A model generated the notes under the pieces. That model had not been told where the DNA came from. It saw nothing but the letters and a program-made list of their open reading frames with translations, and ran no database searches. A DNA stretch of 64,000 nt from Bacteroidales bacterium (lineage in GTDB: Bacteria; Bacteroidota; Bacteroidia; Bacteroidales; F082): the NCBI GenBank assembly GCA_024710405.1, contig JANJUV010000007.1:372001-436000 (forward strand), read 5' to 3'. Position 1 is the first letter of the stretch; the number at the start of each line of letters is the position of its first letter. Shown here one piece after another: positions 19,547-28,038 of the stretch. A program made the translations under genes and the position numbers.

Positions 19547-20914
19547 TTATTTTTTTACCGAATCGTCTGTATTTTCCGTTTCTTCCCTCTGCTCATATTT
19601 CTTCTCTTCTGCGCCCTTTTCTGAATCTGATTTATTTTCCTTCCTGAAAGATAGGGTTAATTGTCTCAGCCATGAATTCAGGTGCAACGCGTTTGAATAA
19701 AAACGCTGTACACCTTCAAATTTTTCGATCGATGGAATTAATACAGATGTGATGGCAATACTGAACAATACAACTGAAAACGTCAGGTTCATGATAAATT
19801 CGCCACCTTCGATACCCATCTGAAAAGGCAGTGTTGCCAGCACAGCTGCGGCAAGACCTTTCGGAACCATAGCCGACATGATGTACAAATCTTTCTCACC
19901 GGGAATATTCTTGCCGGATGAAGGCATTGAAGCGCGAACCACAGGGATGCGCAGGATAAACATCAGGAGCGAGATCGCCAGGCCAAGCAAAAGCGGATAT
20001 AAATCATCGAGCCGAATGGAAACACCTATGTAAACAAAAAAGAAGGTTTTGAGTAAAAACACCACTTCACCAAACAATATCCGTTCGGTTTCATTGAGTG
20101 ATTCAGGCGTACTGACTGATCCTTTTGGCCTGAAAATGGAAATAAGCTGCTCACTGTTGGCCAGTCCGATGCCAAATGCCAGTGCGGAGATAGCACCACT
20201 GTAGCCCAACACTTCACTGATTCCGAAAATGATAAAAACAAATGCCGGTGTGGTGAAAATGGAGTTCTTGATGTTTCTGATCTTATGCAACAATGTTGAC
20301 CAGAACATCGAACCGGCCAAACCCAGCAGACTTGCAAGGATAAATGAGGAAAGCACCTGACCGAACATAAGCCCGAAGTTGATTTGATCCGATTGAATAG
20401 CCTCCATTAAGGCAAGAGCAAAGACAATGCATAGTACATCGCTGAATGCGGATTCGAGAATCAAGATAGTACGGCTGTTATTGCCCATATGCAGTTGTCT
20501 GACAAGCGGAATAACAACAGCCGATGAAGTTCCGCCCACGATAGCTCCAAACATAAAGGCATTCAGAACAGGCATTTCGAAAAACTGCCATCCGATGACC
20601 CCAACAACTCCCATGGTGGCAAAAAAATTCAGATTAGTCAGTAAAGTTGTTCCTTTAAGTGACTTTTTGAGTGCCTCAAGCTTAAGCTCAGTTCCTCCTT
20701 CAAACAATATCGTAACCAGTGTTATGGTCGTAAAAACAGGACCTACCATACCCAATTGCTCAATACTGACAATGTTGAGCAGTGGTCCAATGATCAGCCC
20801 AATGGAAATAAGCAGCAAAACATCGGGCACTTTACTTCTGCTGAAAAACTCAGCAAATACATGGGCCAGAAAAACCAGAAGGCCCACGGCAACAACAGTT
20901 AATGCAATGTTCAT
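19547..20914 (-). CDS. Cation/proton antiporter (CPA family)
   Basis: A 455-aa inner-membrane protein with about 12 hydrophobic segments (residues 1-395) and a charged cytosolic tail of 55 residues. The core has family features such as FGAIVGGTSSAVVIPLV, ESAFSDVLCIVFAL (acidic ion-binding region) and AMVPKGLAAAVLATLPF. It probably exchanges Na+ or K+ for H+. I chose Met at 20914 rather than the upstream Met at 21013, because a TATTTTTG promoter box at 20934-20941 lies between them and the shorter form starts directly with the first membrane helix. No TrkA/RCK domain is fused. Confidence 0.9.
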   Translation of the reverse strand: MNIALTVVAVGLLVFLAHVFAEFFSRSKVPDVLLLISIGLIIGPLLNIVSIEQLGMVGPVFTTITLVTILFEGGTELKLEALKKSLKGTTLLTNLNFFATMGVVGVIGWQFFEMPVLNAFMFGAIVGGTSSAVVIPLVRQLHMGNNSRTILILESAFSDVLCIVFALALMEAIQSDQINFGLMFGQVLSSFILASLLGLAGSMFWSTLLHKIRNIKNSIFTTPAFVFIIFGISEVLGYSGAISALAFGIGLANSEQLISIFRPKGSVSTPESLNETERILFGEVVFLLKTFFFVYIGVSIRLDDLYPLLLGLAISLLMFILRIPVVRASMPSSGKNIPGEKDLYIMSAMVPKGLAAAVLATLPFQMGIEGGEFIMNLTFSVVLFSIAITSVLIPSIEKFEGVQRFYSNALHLNSWLRQLTLSFRKENKSDSEKGAEEKKYEQREETENTDDSVKK

Positions 20915-20933
20915 ATTCTTTATGCTTCTATCA

Positions 20934-20941
20934 CAAAAATA
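20934..20941 (-). promoter_or_regulatory. -7 promoter box of the antiporter gene (TATTTTTG, minus strand)
   Basis: Perfect TAnnTTTG match 20 bases before the chosen ATG at 20914. It also shows that the longer reading frame cannot be translated from this transcript. Confidence 0.65.
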
Positions 20942-21070
20942 AGCAGATTTATTTAGGTCTGCCGGCTTTTTGGCGAATAACATCTTAAAAAGATGCTTTG
21001 ATTTGAAAAACACTCCTCTCAGTCAACTCCTATTGATGCACTTAACCCAATCATCACAGTTGAAGAATAA

Positions 21071-21086
21071 AATTTTACGTGAAACA
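21071..21086 (+). promoter_or_regulatory. parS-like 16-mer upstream of the carotenoid promoter
   Basis: The site agrees with the widespread chromosomal parS palindrome at 13 of 16 positions: its right half ACGTGAAACA is perfect and its left half is degraded. It lies 25 bases before the crtI -7 box and about 28 kb from parAB, so it may be a weak ParB site, an unrelated operator, or chance. Confidence 0.25.
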
Positions 21087-21110
21087 CAAGACTTAAGGAA
21101 ATTTAATAAC

Positions 21111-21118
21111 TAACTTTG
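21111..21118 (+). promoter_or_regulatory. -7 promoter box of the carotenoid operon (TAACTTTG)
   Basis: Perfect TAnnTTTG match 79 bases before the crtI start, giving a leader of about 70 AU-rich bases. Confidence 0.55.
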
Positions 21119-21196
21119 ATAACATGTTCCGAAAACTATGAACATTTATAATACTGACTTTGTTTATTTTTTTAACCAAGTTATTAAACAAATATT

Positions 21197-22672
21197 ATGG
21201 CAAAAGTCGTTGTAATTGGTGCAGGTTTTTCGGGACTTTCGACAGCCTGCATGCTGGCACACAAAGGTTTTAGTGTTGATATTGTCGAAAAACACAGCAT
21301 GGCCGGCGGCAGGGCAAGGCGCTACAGTGAGGACGGATTCACCTTCGACATGGGACCAAGCTGGTACTGGATGCCTGATGTTTTCGATCGTTTCTTTGCT
21401 CATTTTGGACACAAAACCAGTGATTTTTATCAACTGGAGCGCCTCGACCCGTCCTACACCATATATTTCGGGCCGGGCGACAAAGTTGATCTTCCGGCTG
21501 ACGAAACAGCCCTTTATGCCTTATTTGAATCCATTGAATCCGGAAGTGGTGCAAGGCTGAAGAAGTTTCTGGAAGAAGCCGCCTTCAAATATGAAATCGG
21601 TATTAAAAAACTCGTGATGAAACCCTCACGCAGCATTACCGAGTTTATCGATTGGGAAATTATCAGCGGCGCCATGAAAATGCATATCCTGCAGAGTTTT
21701 CACAGCTACATCCGAAAATATTTCAGCCACCCGAAACTTCTTCGCATACTCGAGTTTCCAATTCTGTTTCTCGGCGCTACCGCCCAAAAAACACCGGCAT
21801 TATACAGCCTGATGAACTACGGCGACATGATGCTGGGCACATGGTATCCAAAAGGCGGCATGTATAAGGTTGTGGAAGCCTTCGAAACACTTGCGCGTTC
21901 GTTAGGTGTCAACTTTTATTTTAATCAGGAAGTAACTTCTTTCGATATATCCGGAGGCAGGGTTACAGGTGTTCAAACCGCACATTCGCGCTTTTCGGCT
22001 GACTATGTTGTTGCCAGTGCCGACTACCACCATGTTGAACAAAAAATCCTACCTCCACAATTCAGAAATTACAGCCCAAAATATTGGGAATCAAGAACCA
22101 TGTCGCCATCATCGCTGATTTATTATCTTGGAATCAACAAAATCCTTCCTGAAATTCAGCACCACACATTGATCTTTAACAAGGACTTTGACAAACATGC
22201 CGAGCAGATTTACGAATCACCTGCGTGGCCCGATAATCCATCAGTGTATCTGAGTTGTACATCCAAAACAGATTCTACTGTTGCACCCGTCGGCATGGAA
22301 AACGTTTTTGTCCTGATTCCGGTAGCTCCCGGCCTGAACGATACCGATGAAGTGCGTGAGCACTATTTTGATTTTTCCATCAACAGGATTGAAGAAACAT
22401 TAAATATATCATTCAAAGAGGATATTATCTATAAGCGAATGTATTCGAACCGTGATTTTGCAACCGATTATCACGCGTTTAAGGGCAATGCTTACGGTTT
22501 GGCCAACACCTTGCGTCAGACAGCGATACTGAAACCTTCTATGTTCAACAAAAAACTGGATAATTTGTTATATGCCGGGCAGCTTACCATTCCCGGTCCG
22601 GGTGTGCCTCCGGCAATTATTTCGGGACAAGTAGCAGCCACTGAAATTGAAAAAAAACAACGTAACCGATGA
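21197..22672 (+). CDS. crtI: Phytoene desaturase (CrtI family)
   Basis: A 491-aa FAD-dependent carotenoid desaturase. The N-terminus has the dinucleotide-binding VVIGAGFSGLSTA and the acidic end of the second strand (DIVEKHSMAGGRA). FTFDMGPSWYWMPDVF is typical of CrtI. The C-terminal FAD signature NLLYAGQLTIPGPGVPPAIISG is present. It would convert phytoene to neurosporene or lycopene. First gene of a compact operon; its stop overlaps the crtB start by 4 bases. Exact number of desaturation steps cannot be read from sequence. Confidence 0.93.
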   Translation: MAKVVVIGAGFSGLSTACMLAHKGFSVDIVEKHSMAGGRARRYSEDGFTFDMGPSWYWMPDVFDRFFAHFGHKTSDFYQLERLDPSYTIYFGPGDKVDLPADETALYALFESIESGSGARLKKFLEEAAFKYEIGIKKLVMKPSRSITEFIDWEIISGAMKMHILQSFHSYIRKYFSHPKLLRILEFPILFLGATAQKTPALYSLMNYGDMMLGTWYPKGGMYKVVEAFETLARSLGVNFYFNQEVTSFDISGGRVTGVQTAHSRFSADYVVASADYHHVEQKILPPQFRNYSPKYWESRTMSPSSLIYYLGINKILPEIQHHTLIFNKDFDKHAEQIYESPAWPDNPSVYLSCTSKTDSTVAPVGMENVFVLIPVAPGLNDTDEVREHYFDFSINRIEETLNISFKEDIIYKRMYSNRDFATDYHAFKGNAYGLANTLRQTAILKPSMFNKKLDNLLYAGQLTIPGPGVPPAIISGQVAATEIEKKQRNR

Positions 22673-23508
22673 AAGCGCTTTACGACAGTATTTCGAGGCG
22701 TACGAGCAAAATAACCACCAAAGCCTACAGCACAAGTTTTTCGCTGGGCATAAGGTTGTTTAACAAAGAATTGCACGACCCTATCTACGCCATCTATGGA
22801 TTTGTGCGTCTTGCCGATGAAATTGTTGACACTTTTCATGATTACGATAAAGCCCTTTTGATGGCGGAATTCAGACAGGATACCGTAAATGCCATTGAAA
22901 GAGGAATCTCACTGAATCCCATACTGCACAGTTTTCAGGAAACAGTCAGAAAATACAACATTGAATGGGAGCTGATTGATCGTTTTCTGAAAAGCATGGA
23001 AATGGACCTTTCTGATATCGAATACAACCAGATGCTTTTCGAGGACTATATTCTCGGTTCTGCCGAAGTAGTTGGTCTGATGTGTCTGCACGTGTTCACT
23101 TACGGTGACCAAAAGATGTATGACGAGTTGAAACAACCGGCCATGAGGCTTGGTTCGGCCTTTCAGAAAATAAATTTCCTTCGCGACATGCACGCCGACC
23201 ACATCCATCTCGGCCGCACCTACTTTCCCGGCTTAGACATGAGCAATTTCGATCAGGAGTCGAAAACAAGGATCGAAGCCGACATCGAAAAAGATTTCTA
23301 TGACGGCCTAGAAGGCATCCGCAGATTGCCCTCCGGAGCTCGCTACGGAGTTTACTCAGCCTATGTATATTATTTTAATCTGTTCAAGAAAATTAAGAAA
23401 CTCAACAGCCAAAGGTTGTTGCAGGATAAACGCATCAGAGTTCCCAACTCTGCCAAATACGGATTACTCGTCACCTCCTACCTTCGCTACCGCTTTAATC
23501 TGCTTTAA
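22669..23508 (+). CDS. crtB: Phytoene synthase
   Basis: A 279-aa head-to-head prenyltransferase that condenses two geranylgeranyl diphosphates to phytoene. First aspartate-rich motif: VRLADEIVDTF (D50, E51, D54); second: FLRDMHADHIHLGRTYFP. The block LGSAFQKINFLRD is characteristic of phytoene and squalene synthases, and the crtI neighbour decides for phytoene. ATGA overlap with crtI indicates translational coupling. Confidence 0.94.
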   Translation: MKALYDSISRRTSKITTKAYSTSFSLGIRLFNKELHDPIYAIYGFVRLADEIVDTFHDYDKALLMAEFRQDTVNAIERGISLNPILHSFQETVRKYNIEWELIDRFLKSMEMDLSDIEYNQMLFEDYILGSAEVVGLMCLHVFTYGDQKMYDELKQPAMRLGSAFQKINFLRDMHADHIHLGRTYFPGLDMSNFDQESKTRIEADIEKDFYDGLEGIRRLPSGARYGVYSAYVYYFNLFKKIKKLNSQRLLQDKRIRVPNSAKYGLLVTSYLRYRFNLL

Positions 23509-23513
23509 GGATT

Positions 23514-24044
23514 ATGTATCTACTGACGCTTCTTCTATGGATGGTTTCCACTCCTCAGCCAGGATGGCTTGAAGAGTCGCGGGTTTCTTTTTTCCGATTT
23601 GGCACTGTTAAATGCGAAGCTGAGAATTTGTATAAACAACTTGACCGAAATAGTAAGGAACAATCTGCTCTGCTTCTTGCCTACAAAGGAATGGCACGTG
23701 CTTCCATGGCCGAGTGTTCATTTAACCCCGTGACGAAATTTAACCGGTTCAATGAAGGAAAAAAAATGATTGAAGACGCTGTACGTTCCGAACCGGATAA
23801 CCCCGAGATCAGGCTGATGCGCCTCAGTGTACAGGTCAATGTGCCTGATTTCCTCAGTTATTCATCGGATATTGCCAACGACAGGTCGAGCATTATCAAA
23901 GCCATAGAACAAAATCCACGATTGTTCAACGACATTGATTTTACCCTTAAAGTGATTAACTTTGTGGCGGAAACGGCTAAACCGACTGAATCAGAGCGAC
24001 GCATTATCAATAATATAAGTAAGAAGCTAACCGATGGAAGATGA
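23514..24044 (+). CDS. Unknown protein encoded inside the carotenoid operon
   Basis: A 176-aa protein that I do not recognise as any carotenoid enzyme. The first 16 residues are hydrophobic (MYLLTLLLWMVSTPQP) and could be a short signal peptide or anchor. The rest is helical, with segments like tetratricopeptide helices (ALLLAYKGMARASMAEC, EGKKMIEDAVRSEPDNPEIRLMRLSVQ), and has no catalytic-looking motif. It starts 5 bases after crtB, and its last 11 bases overlap idi, so it is translated as part of the operon. It may be a scaffold or membrane-organising factor for pigment synthesis (inference). Confidence 0.8.
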   Translation: MYLLTLLLWMVSTPQPGWLEESRVSFFRFGTVKCEAENLYKQLDRNSKEQSALLLAYKGMARASMAECSFNPVTKFNRFNEGKKMIEDAVRSEPDNPEIRLMRLSVQVNVPDFLSYSSDIANDRSSIIKAIEQNPRLFNDIDFTLKVINFVAETAKPTESERRIINNISKKLTDGR

Positions 24045-24564
24045 ATTTGTGATCCTGGTTGACGAGCAGGATAAGCCTACAGGGCTCATGGAGAAAATGC
24101 AAGCCCATCGCGAAGCGGTTTTGCACAGAGCCTTTTCGGTTTTTCTGTTTAACAGCAAATCTGAATTGATGCTGCAACAGCGTGCTATGAGCAAATACCA
24201 CAGCCCCGGTCTGTGGACCAACACCTGCTGCAGCCATCCAAGGGATGGCGAAACAGTGAAGCAGGCAGCCGACAGACGATTGATGGAAGAAATGGGCATG
24301 AACGCGGAGATGAATCAGGTGTTCTGGTTTATTTATAAAGCTGACGTCGGGCAGGGCCTTACAGAACACGAACTCGACCATGTGCTGATAGGATTCACCG
24401 ACCTGCAACCTGAGATCAACATAGATGAAGTAGCCTCATGGAAATACGATAGCCTCGACACCATCAAGCAAGGCATGAAAAACCAGCCCGAACAATATAC
24501 GGTTTGGTTCAGGATTATTTTCGATAGAGTTTGTACTTACTTAGAAAACAATAAATTATTATGA
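24034..24564 (+). CDS. idi: Isopentenyl-diphosphate delta-isomerase, type I
   Basis: A 176-aa Nudix-fold metal enzyme that interconverts IPP and DMAPP and so supplies the C5 starter for carotenoids. Signatures: FILVDEQDKPTGLMEK at the N-terminus, LWTNTCCSHPRDGE with the active-site cysteine, the Nudix helix RLMEEMGM, and LTEHELDHVLIG with catalytic Glu. Full length for bacterial type I. Overlaps the preceding gene by 11 bases and crtZ by 4. Confidence 0.95.
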   Translation: MEDEFVILVDEQDKPTGLMEKMQAHREAVLHRAFSVFLFNSKSELMLQQRAMSKYHSPGLWTNTCCSHPRDGETVKQAADRRLMEEMGMNAEMNQVFWFIYKADVGQGLTEHELDHVLIGFTDLQPEINIDEVASWKYDSLDTIKQGMKNQPEQYTVWFRIIFDRVCTYLENNKLL

Positions 24565-25019
24565 ACTGGTTAATCGCTGCGCTGCTTGTAACTGCCGCAT
24601 TCCTGTTTATGGAATTCATGGCGTGGTTCACACACAAATATGTGATGCACGGATTTTTGTGGGTACTTCATAAAGACCACCATATCCGGGATGGTCGTAA
24701 ATTTGAATGGAATGATCTTTTTGCGTTTATGTTTGCCATACCCAGCTTCCTGCTTGTATTTTATGGTGTTTCTGCCGGATTTGACTACAGGTTTTATCTG
24801 GGCATTGGTATTGCACTTTATGGCTTGGCATATTTCATGTTTCATGATGTTTTTGTGCACCAGAGGCTCCCCTTGCTCAAAAAACTCAGCAACCGTTACC
24901 TAAGAGCGACCATAACGGCCCACCTCGACCACCACAAACCCAATGCGTTTTACAACTACGGATTCCTTGTTGCTCCGTGGAGATATTATGTTGAAGAGTG
25001 GAAAAAAACAGGTAAATAA
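24561..25019 (+). CDS. crtZ: Beta-carotene hydroxylase (CrtZ family)
   Basis: A 152-aa membrane di-iron hydroxylase that adds 3-hydroxyl groups to beta-ionone rings (zeaxanthin formation). Four hydrophobic helices and the histidine clusters are visible: HKYVMH, HKDHH, HDVFVH and HLDHH. Last gene of the operon; it ends 5 bases before the convergent channel gene. Its substrate needs a lycopene cyclase, which is not encoded in this window. Confidence 0.93.
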   Translation: MNWLIAALLVTAAFLFMEFMAWFTHKYVMHGFLWVLHKDHHIRDGRKFEWNDLFAFMFAIPSFLLVFYGVSAGFDYRFYLGIGIALYGLAYFMFHDVFVHQRLPLLKKLSNRYLRATITAHLDHHKPNAFYNYGFLVAPWRYYVEEWKKTGK

Positions 25020-25024
25020 TCCCT

Positions 25025-26299
25025 TTATCTTGCCTGGGCCAGCTGGTCAGACAGCTTTGAAATACTGCTGTTTGTAGGATTCTGGAACACCCGCAACTCA
25101 AACTGTGGTATCACAGCAAGCACATGGTCAAAAATATCACTTTGCAGGTTTTCGTATGCGATCCATTCCTGTCGGTTGCTAAACACATAAAGCTCCATTG
25201 GAAGGCCTTTCTCGGTGGGTTGAAGTTGCCTTACCATAAGTGTCATTTCCTGATGAATAAAGGGATGATTTCTGAGATATTCCAACATATATGCCCTGAA
25301 CACTCCCAAATTTGTCTGCCTGCGTCCATTGACAAGAACTGAAGTATCAAGTTTATTCTCTGTATTATACGCTTTTACTTCTTCTTCTTTGGCAACCAGA
25401 TAATTTTTCACCAGATGAAACTTTTGAAATCTTTCGAGCATTTCGGGTGTGCAAAACTTTACGCTTTCCATATCAATGGCTATATGCCGCTTGATCCTCC
25501 GCCCGCCTGATTCCTGCATCCCGCGCCAGTTCTGGAAATAATCGGTAACCATGGAATAGGTGGGAATAGTTGTGATGGTCTTGTCCCAGTTTTGCACTTT
25601 TACAGTGGTAAGGGTTATTTCAAGCACTTCGCCATCAGCACCGTATTTGGGCATGGTTATCCAATCGCCGATGCGCACCATATCGTTTTGCGACAGCTGA
25701 ATACCACCTACAAAGCCGAGGATGGGATCCTTGAACACCAGCATTAACACTGCTGAGAGAGTTCCAAGTCCAAGAAGCAGGGTGTTCAGGTCGCGACCAA
25801 CAATCGTTGCAATAATCATCAATGTACCGACAATAAACATGATAATCTTGATCACCTGCATCAGTCCTTTGATGGGCTTGCTCTTCGACACTTCAAAAGT
25901 GTTGTAGATGTCATGTATGCTCGAAATAACCCCACTGAGAATCAGCATCACAACAAAGATGACGTACACTTCAATCGAGTCCTGTACAAAGTCGAATGCT
26001 TTTGGAAATCCAGGCAGGGCATTCGGCGCAAATGTTGATATGACGTAGGATGGAACAAGGTATGAGGCACGTGAAATAACCTTGTTCTTGATCAGTATAT
26101 CATCGTACTCCCATGATGAGCGGTGAATGAACACAAAGAGTGTGCGATGGATGATATAACGGGCAACGTAATACACCAAAACAGACAGCAACATCAGGCT
26201 GAGGAATGCAGCACCCTCAGAAAAAATCTCAATCTGGCGCTCATCGAGGTGCATGGGATGCAGCAACGTACGAACGCTTCTGATAATAAACTCAAACAT
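25025..26299 (-). CDS. MscS-family mechanosensitive channel (YbdG-like)
   Basis: A 424-aa inner-membrane protein. About five hydrophobic segments occupy residues 25-185, ending in the pore helix region (LNTLLLGLGTLSAVLMLVFKDPILGFVGG). The cytosolic beta domain follows (MVRIGDWITMPKYGADGEVLEITLTTVKVQNWDKTI), then an alpha/beta region of about 200 residues. The insertion after the beta domain and the overall length match miniconductance YbdG-type channels that respond to osmotic downshift. Last gene of a long minus-strand series, 19 bases after the preceding gene. Confidence 0.9.
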   Translation of the reverse strand: MFEFIIRSVRTLLHPMHLDERQIEIFSEGAAFLSLMLLSVLVYYVARYIIHRTLFVFIHRSSWEYDDILIKNKVISRASYLVPSYVISTFAPNALPGFPKAFDFVQDSIEVYVIFVVMLILSGVISSIHDIYNTFEVSKSKPIKGLMQVIKIIMFIVGTLMIIATIVGRDLNTLLLGLGTLSAVLMLVFKDPILGFVGGIQLSQNDMVRIGDWITMPKYGADGEVLEITLTTVKVQNWDKTITTIPTYSMVTDYFQNWRGMQESGGRRIKRHIAIDMESVKFCTPEMLERFQKFHLVKNYLVAKEEEVKAYNTENKLDTSVLVNGRRQTNLGVFRAYMLEYLRNHPFIHQEMTLMVRQLQPTEKGLPMELYVFSNRQEWIAYENLQSDIFDHVLAVIPQFELRVFQNPTNSSISKLSDQLAQAR

Positions 26300-26318
26300 C
26301 TGTAGAAACTTTGGTTAA

Positions 26319-27065
26319 CTAATCGTTCAGGTAACGGATGGCTTCGAGGTATTTTTCGTGAATGAACAATAGTTTTCCCTGACAGCATTGCTCGTCGTAA
26401 ATCCGAACAAAATCAAGCACTCCGTTTTTATCATACATGGTGGTGAGGGCGGCATCGAAGTTGTTGTCCTCAACATTATGCTTGATGCTGGTTGTTATCT
26501 TTTCAAAGGCATTCCAGTTCATCTCCACCGGAACATGGAGGTAGTACATTTCTTTCCAGCTCTCATCATTGTAAATACCATCACTTACCTTGTTCACAGA
26601 AAAAAACTTGGTGATTTTTATCAGGCTTGAATACTCAGACACTTTTCGTTTCTTCATGAAATTTATCCCTTCTTCCTGCAGGGCAGCGGCAATCTCCCCC
26701 ACCTGATGATATTGTACATACTTTAAACGTATGACTCCGGCAGGTTCATTATAAAGGTTGATCAGGCCGGGGGCACCATCGAAACTGAGTGAATGGTTCT
26801 TCTTGACCGACTGAATGGCACGAATAATTTTATCATCACTATACAATGTGTTCGTTACCAGAAACAAAGACTTAGGGTCGGTACGGTCGGGCACGGTCGT
26901 ACCGTGATATCCCGGAAACGGAAACAGGGATTCAAGCACAAGTGCTGTTGTCCTTGTGTCGTGTTCAACTGATGCCAGATTCTCCTTTTTTGAGACTCTT
27001 CCAATAGATGCAATGTGATTATGTTCCATGATGACAGGTTGTTTTATGGGTTCGATTGTGTACAA
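26319..27065 (-). CDS. Hypothetical protein
   Basis: A 248-aa soluble protein with no signal peptide that I do not recognise. Met13 (27029) is an equally plausible start. The sequence is mixed alpha/beta with regularly spaced aromatic residues and no obvious metal or nucleotide motif; Cys residues occur only as a CC pair near the C-terminus (YDEQCCQGK). Its position 29 bases after the methyltransferase gene and 19 bases before the channel gene suggests cotranscription. No function is proposed. Confidence 0.7.
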   Translation of the reverse strand: MYTIEPIKQPVIMEHNHIASIGRVSKKENLASVEHDTRTTALVLESLFPFPGYHGTTVPDRTDPKSLFLVTNTLYSDDKIIRAIQSVKKNHSLSFDGAPGLINLYNEPAGVIRLKYVQYHQVGEIAAALQEEGINFMKKRKVSEYSSLIKITKFFSVNKVSDGIYNDESWKEMYYLHVPVEMNWNAFEKITTSIKHNVEDNNFDAALTTMYDKNGVLDFVRIYDEQCCQGKLLFIHEKYLEAIRYLND

Positions 27066-27094
27066 AAGGCGAAGCGAATATATAGAAAAATCGC

Positions 27095-27700
27095 TCAGTG
27101 AAGCAATGATTTTTTGCGGGCAACAAAAAACAATTCACGTAGTGCCCTGGGCTTTATTGATTTATCTGTGACTTCCATATGTTCAACCTCAAAACCCGAT
27201 GACAACAAAGTGCGGTACTCGCTTTCGGTCCCTCCATAAGGCGGACCCTGATGTGCAAACTCATGATTGAACAACAGGCCTGCTATAATGCCTCCGGGTT
27301 GTAACAGTTGAAAACATTTGTGCACCCAATCAGCACGCTTTGAAGGATGCAGCGAACAGAAGAAGGTTTGTTCCAGAACCAGATCAAATTGTCCTTCAAG
27401 GGCAAAAAAGTCCTGAACCAACACCTGATGTTCCGGAAACCAGGGATGTGCCTGCTGAAAACGTCCGGCAGCCGAAACTGCGAAATCGAGGTAGAAAACT
27501 TTCTTGAATCCAATGTGAAAAGCAGCGGCTGCCTCCCAGCCCATTCCGGCTCCCGGTACAAGCACACTGATCGTTTTATCGGGCAGTTGTTCCAGAAAAT
27601 CCATCAGCGCAGGTGAAGGATAACCAATGTCCCAGCCTGTTTGACCGTTCAGATAACAAGCTGCCCAGTAAGCTGCTTCCGTAAGCGTGCTGTTTTCCAT
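27095..27700 (-). CDS. TPMT-like SAM-dependent methyltransferase
   Basis: A 201-aa class I methyltransferase of the thiopurine S-methyltransferase family. Motif I is VLVPGAGMGWEAAA, followed by an acidic strand end (VFYLDFA); the substrate-side signature WDIGYPSPAL precedes it, and motif IV is FDLVLEQTFFCSLHP. I use ATG at 27700, which shares bases with the yciH stop (TGATG), rather than an in-frame Met at 27817 inside yciH. Members methylate small thiols, metalloids or cyanide-like anions; the substrate is unknown here. Confidence 0.86.
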   Translation of the reverse strand: MENSTLTEAAYWAACYLNGQTGWDIGYPSPALMDFLEQLPDKTISVLVPGAGMGWEAAAAFHIGFKKVFYLDFAVSAAGRFQQAHPWFPEHQVLVQDFFALEGQFDLVLEQTFFCSLHPSKRADWVHKCFQLLQPGGIIAGLLFNHEFAHQGPPYGGTESEYRTLLSSGFEVEHMEVTDKSIKPRALRELFFVARKKSLLH

Positions 27701-28038
27701 CAACCACCGGATAGTTTTGCCTTGTACCCGTTTTTCAGCAGATAATCGAGCACCTTGTTTCTGAAATCGCCCTGAACAATAATTTCTCCATCCTTGGCAC
27801 TCCCTCCCGACCCGCATAAGGTTTTCAGCGATTTTCCAAGTTTTTCCAGATCAGCAACAGTTCCGGTGAAACCTGTGACAAGAGTTACCTGTTTTCCGCC
27901 TCGTTGTTTCCGGTCAAGCATCACCCTGAGTTGCTGCTGCTGTGGCGGAAGTGTTTGTGTTTCCTGCTGCCCGCCCTCATCAAACACGAAATCAGGATTG
28001 GTGGAATACACAATTCCTTCCCTTTGTTTCTTACTCAT
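27700..28038 (-). CDS. yciH: SUI1/eIF1-like translation factor YciH
   Basis: A 112-aa protein. Residues about 35-110 form the SUI1 domain: VMLDRKQRGGKQVTLVTGF, LGKSLKTLCGSGGSAKDGEIIVQGDF and a final helix VLDYLLKNGYK. YciH binds the 30S subunit and affects initiation fidelity in other bacteria. It overlaps the lipid-kinase gene by 8 bases and the methyltransferase start by one, so the three are translationally coupled. Confidence 0.93.
   Translation of the reverse strand: MSKKQREGIVYSTNPDFVFDEGGQQETQTLPPQQQQLRVMLDRKQRGGKQVTLVTGFTGTVADLEKLGKSLKTLCGSGGSAKDGEIIVQGDFRNKVLDYLLKNGYKAKLSGG

Noticed and set aside
20915-21013. Longer N-terminus of the antiporter
   Set aside because: The -7 box at 20934-20941 lies inside it and the extension lacks membrane or family features.
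27700-27817. N-terminal extension of the methyltransferase into yciH
   Set aside because: The TGATG overlap at 27700 gives a better start and the extension lies wholly in yciH coding sequence.
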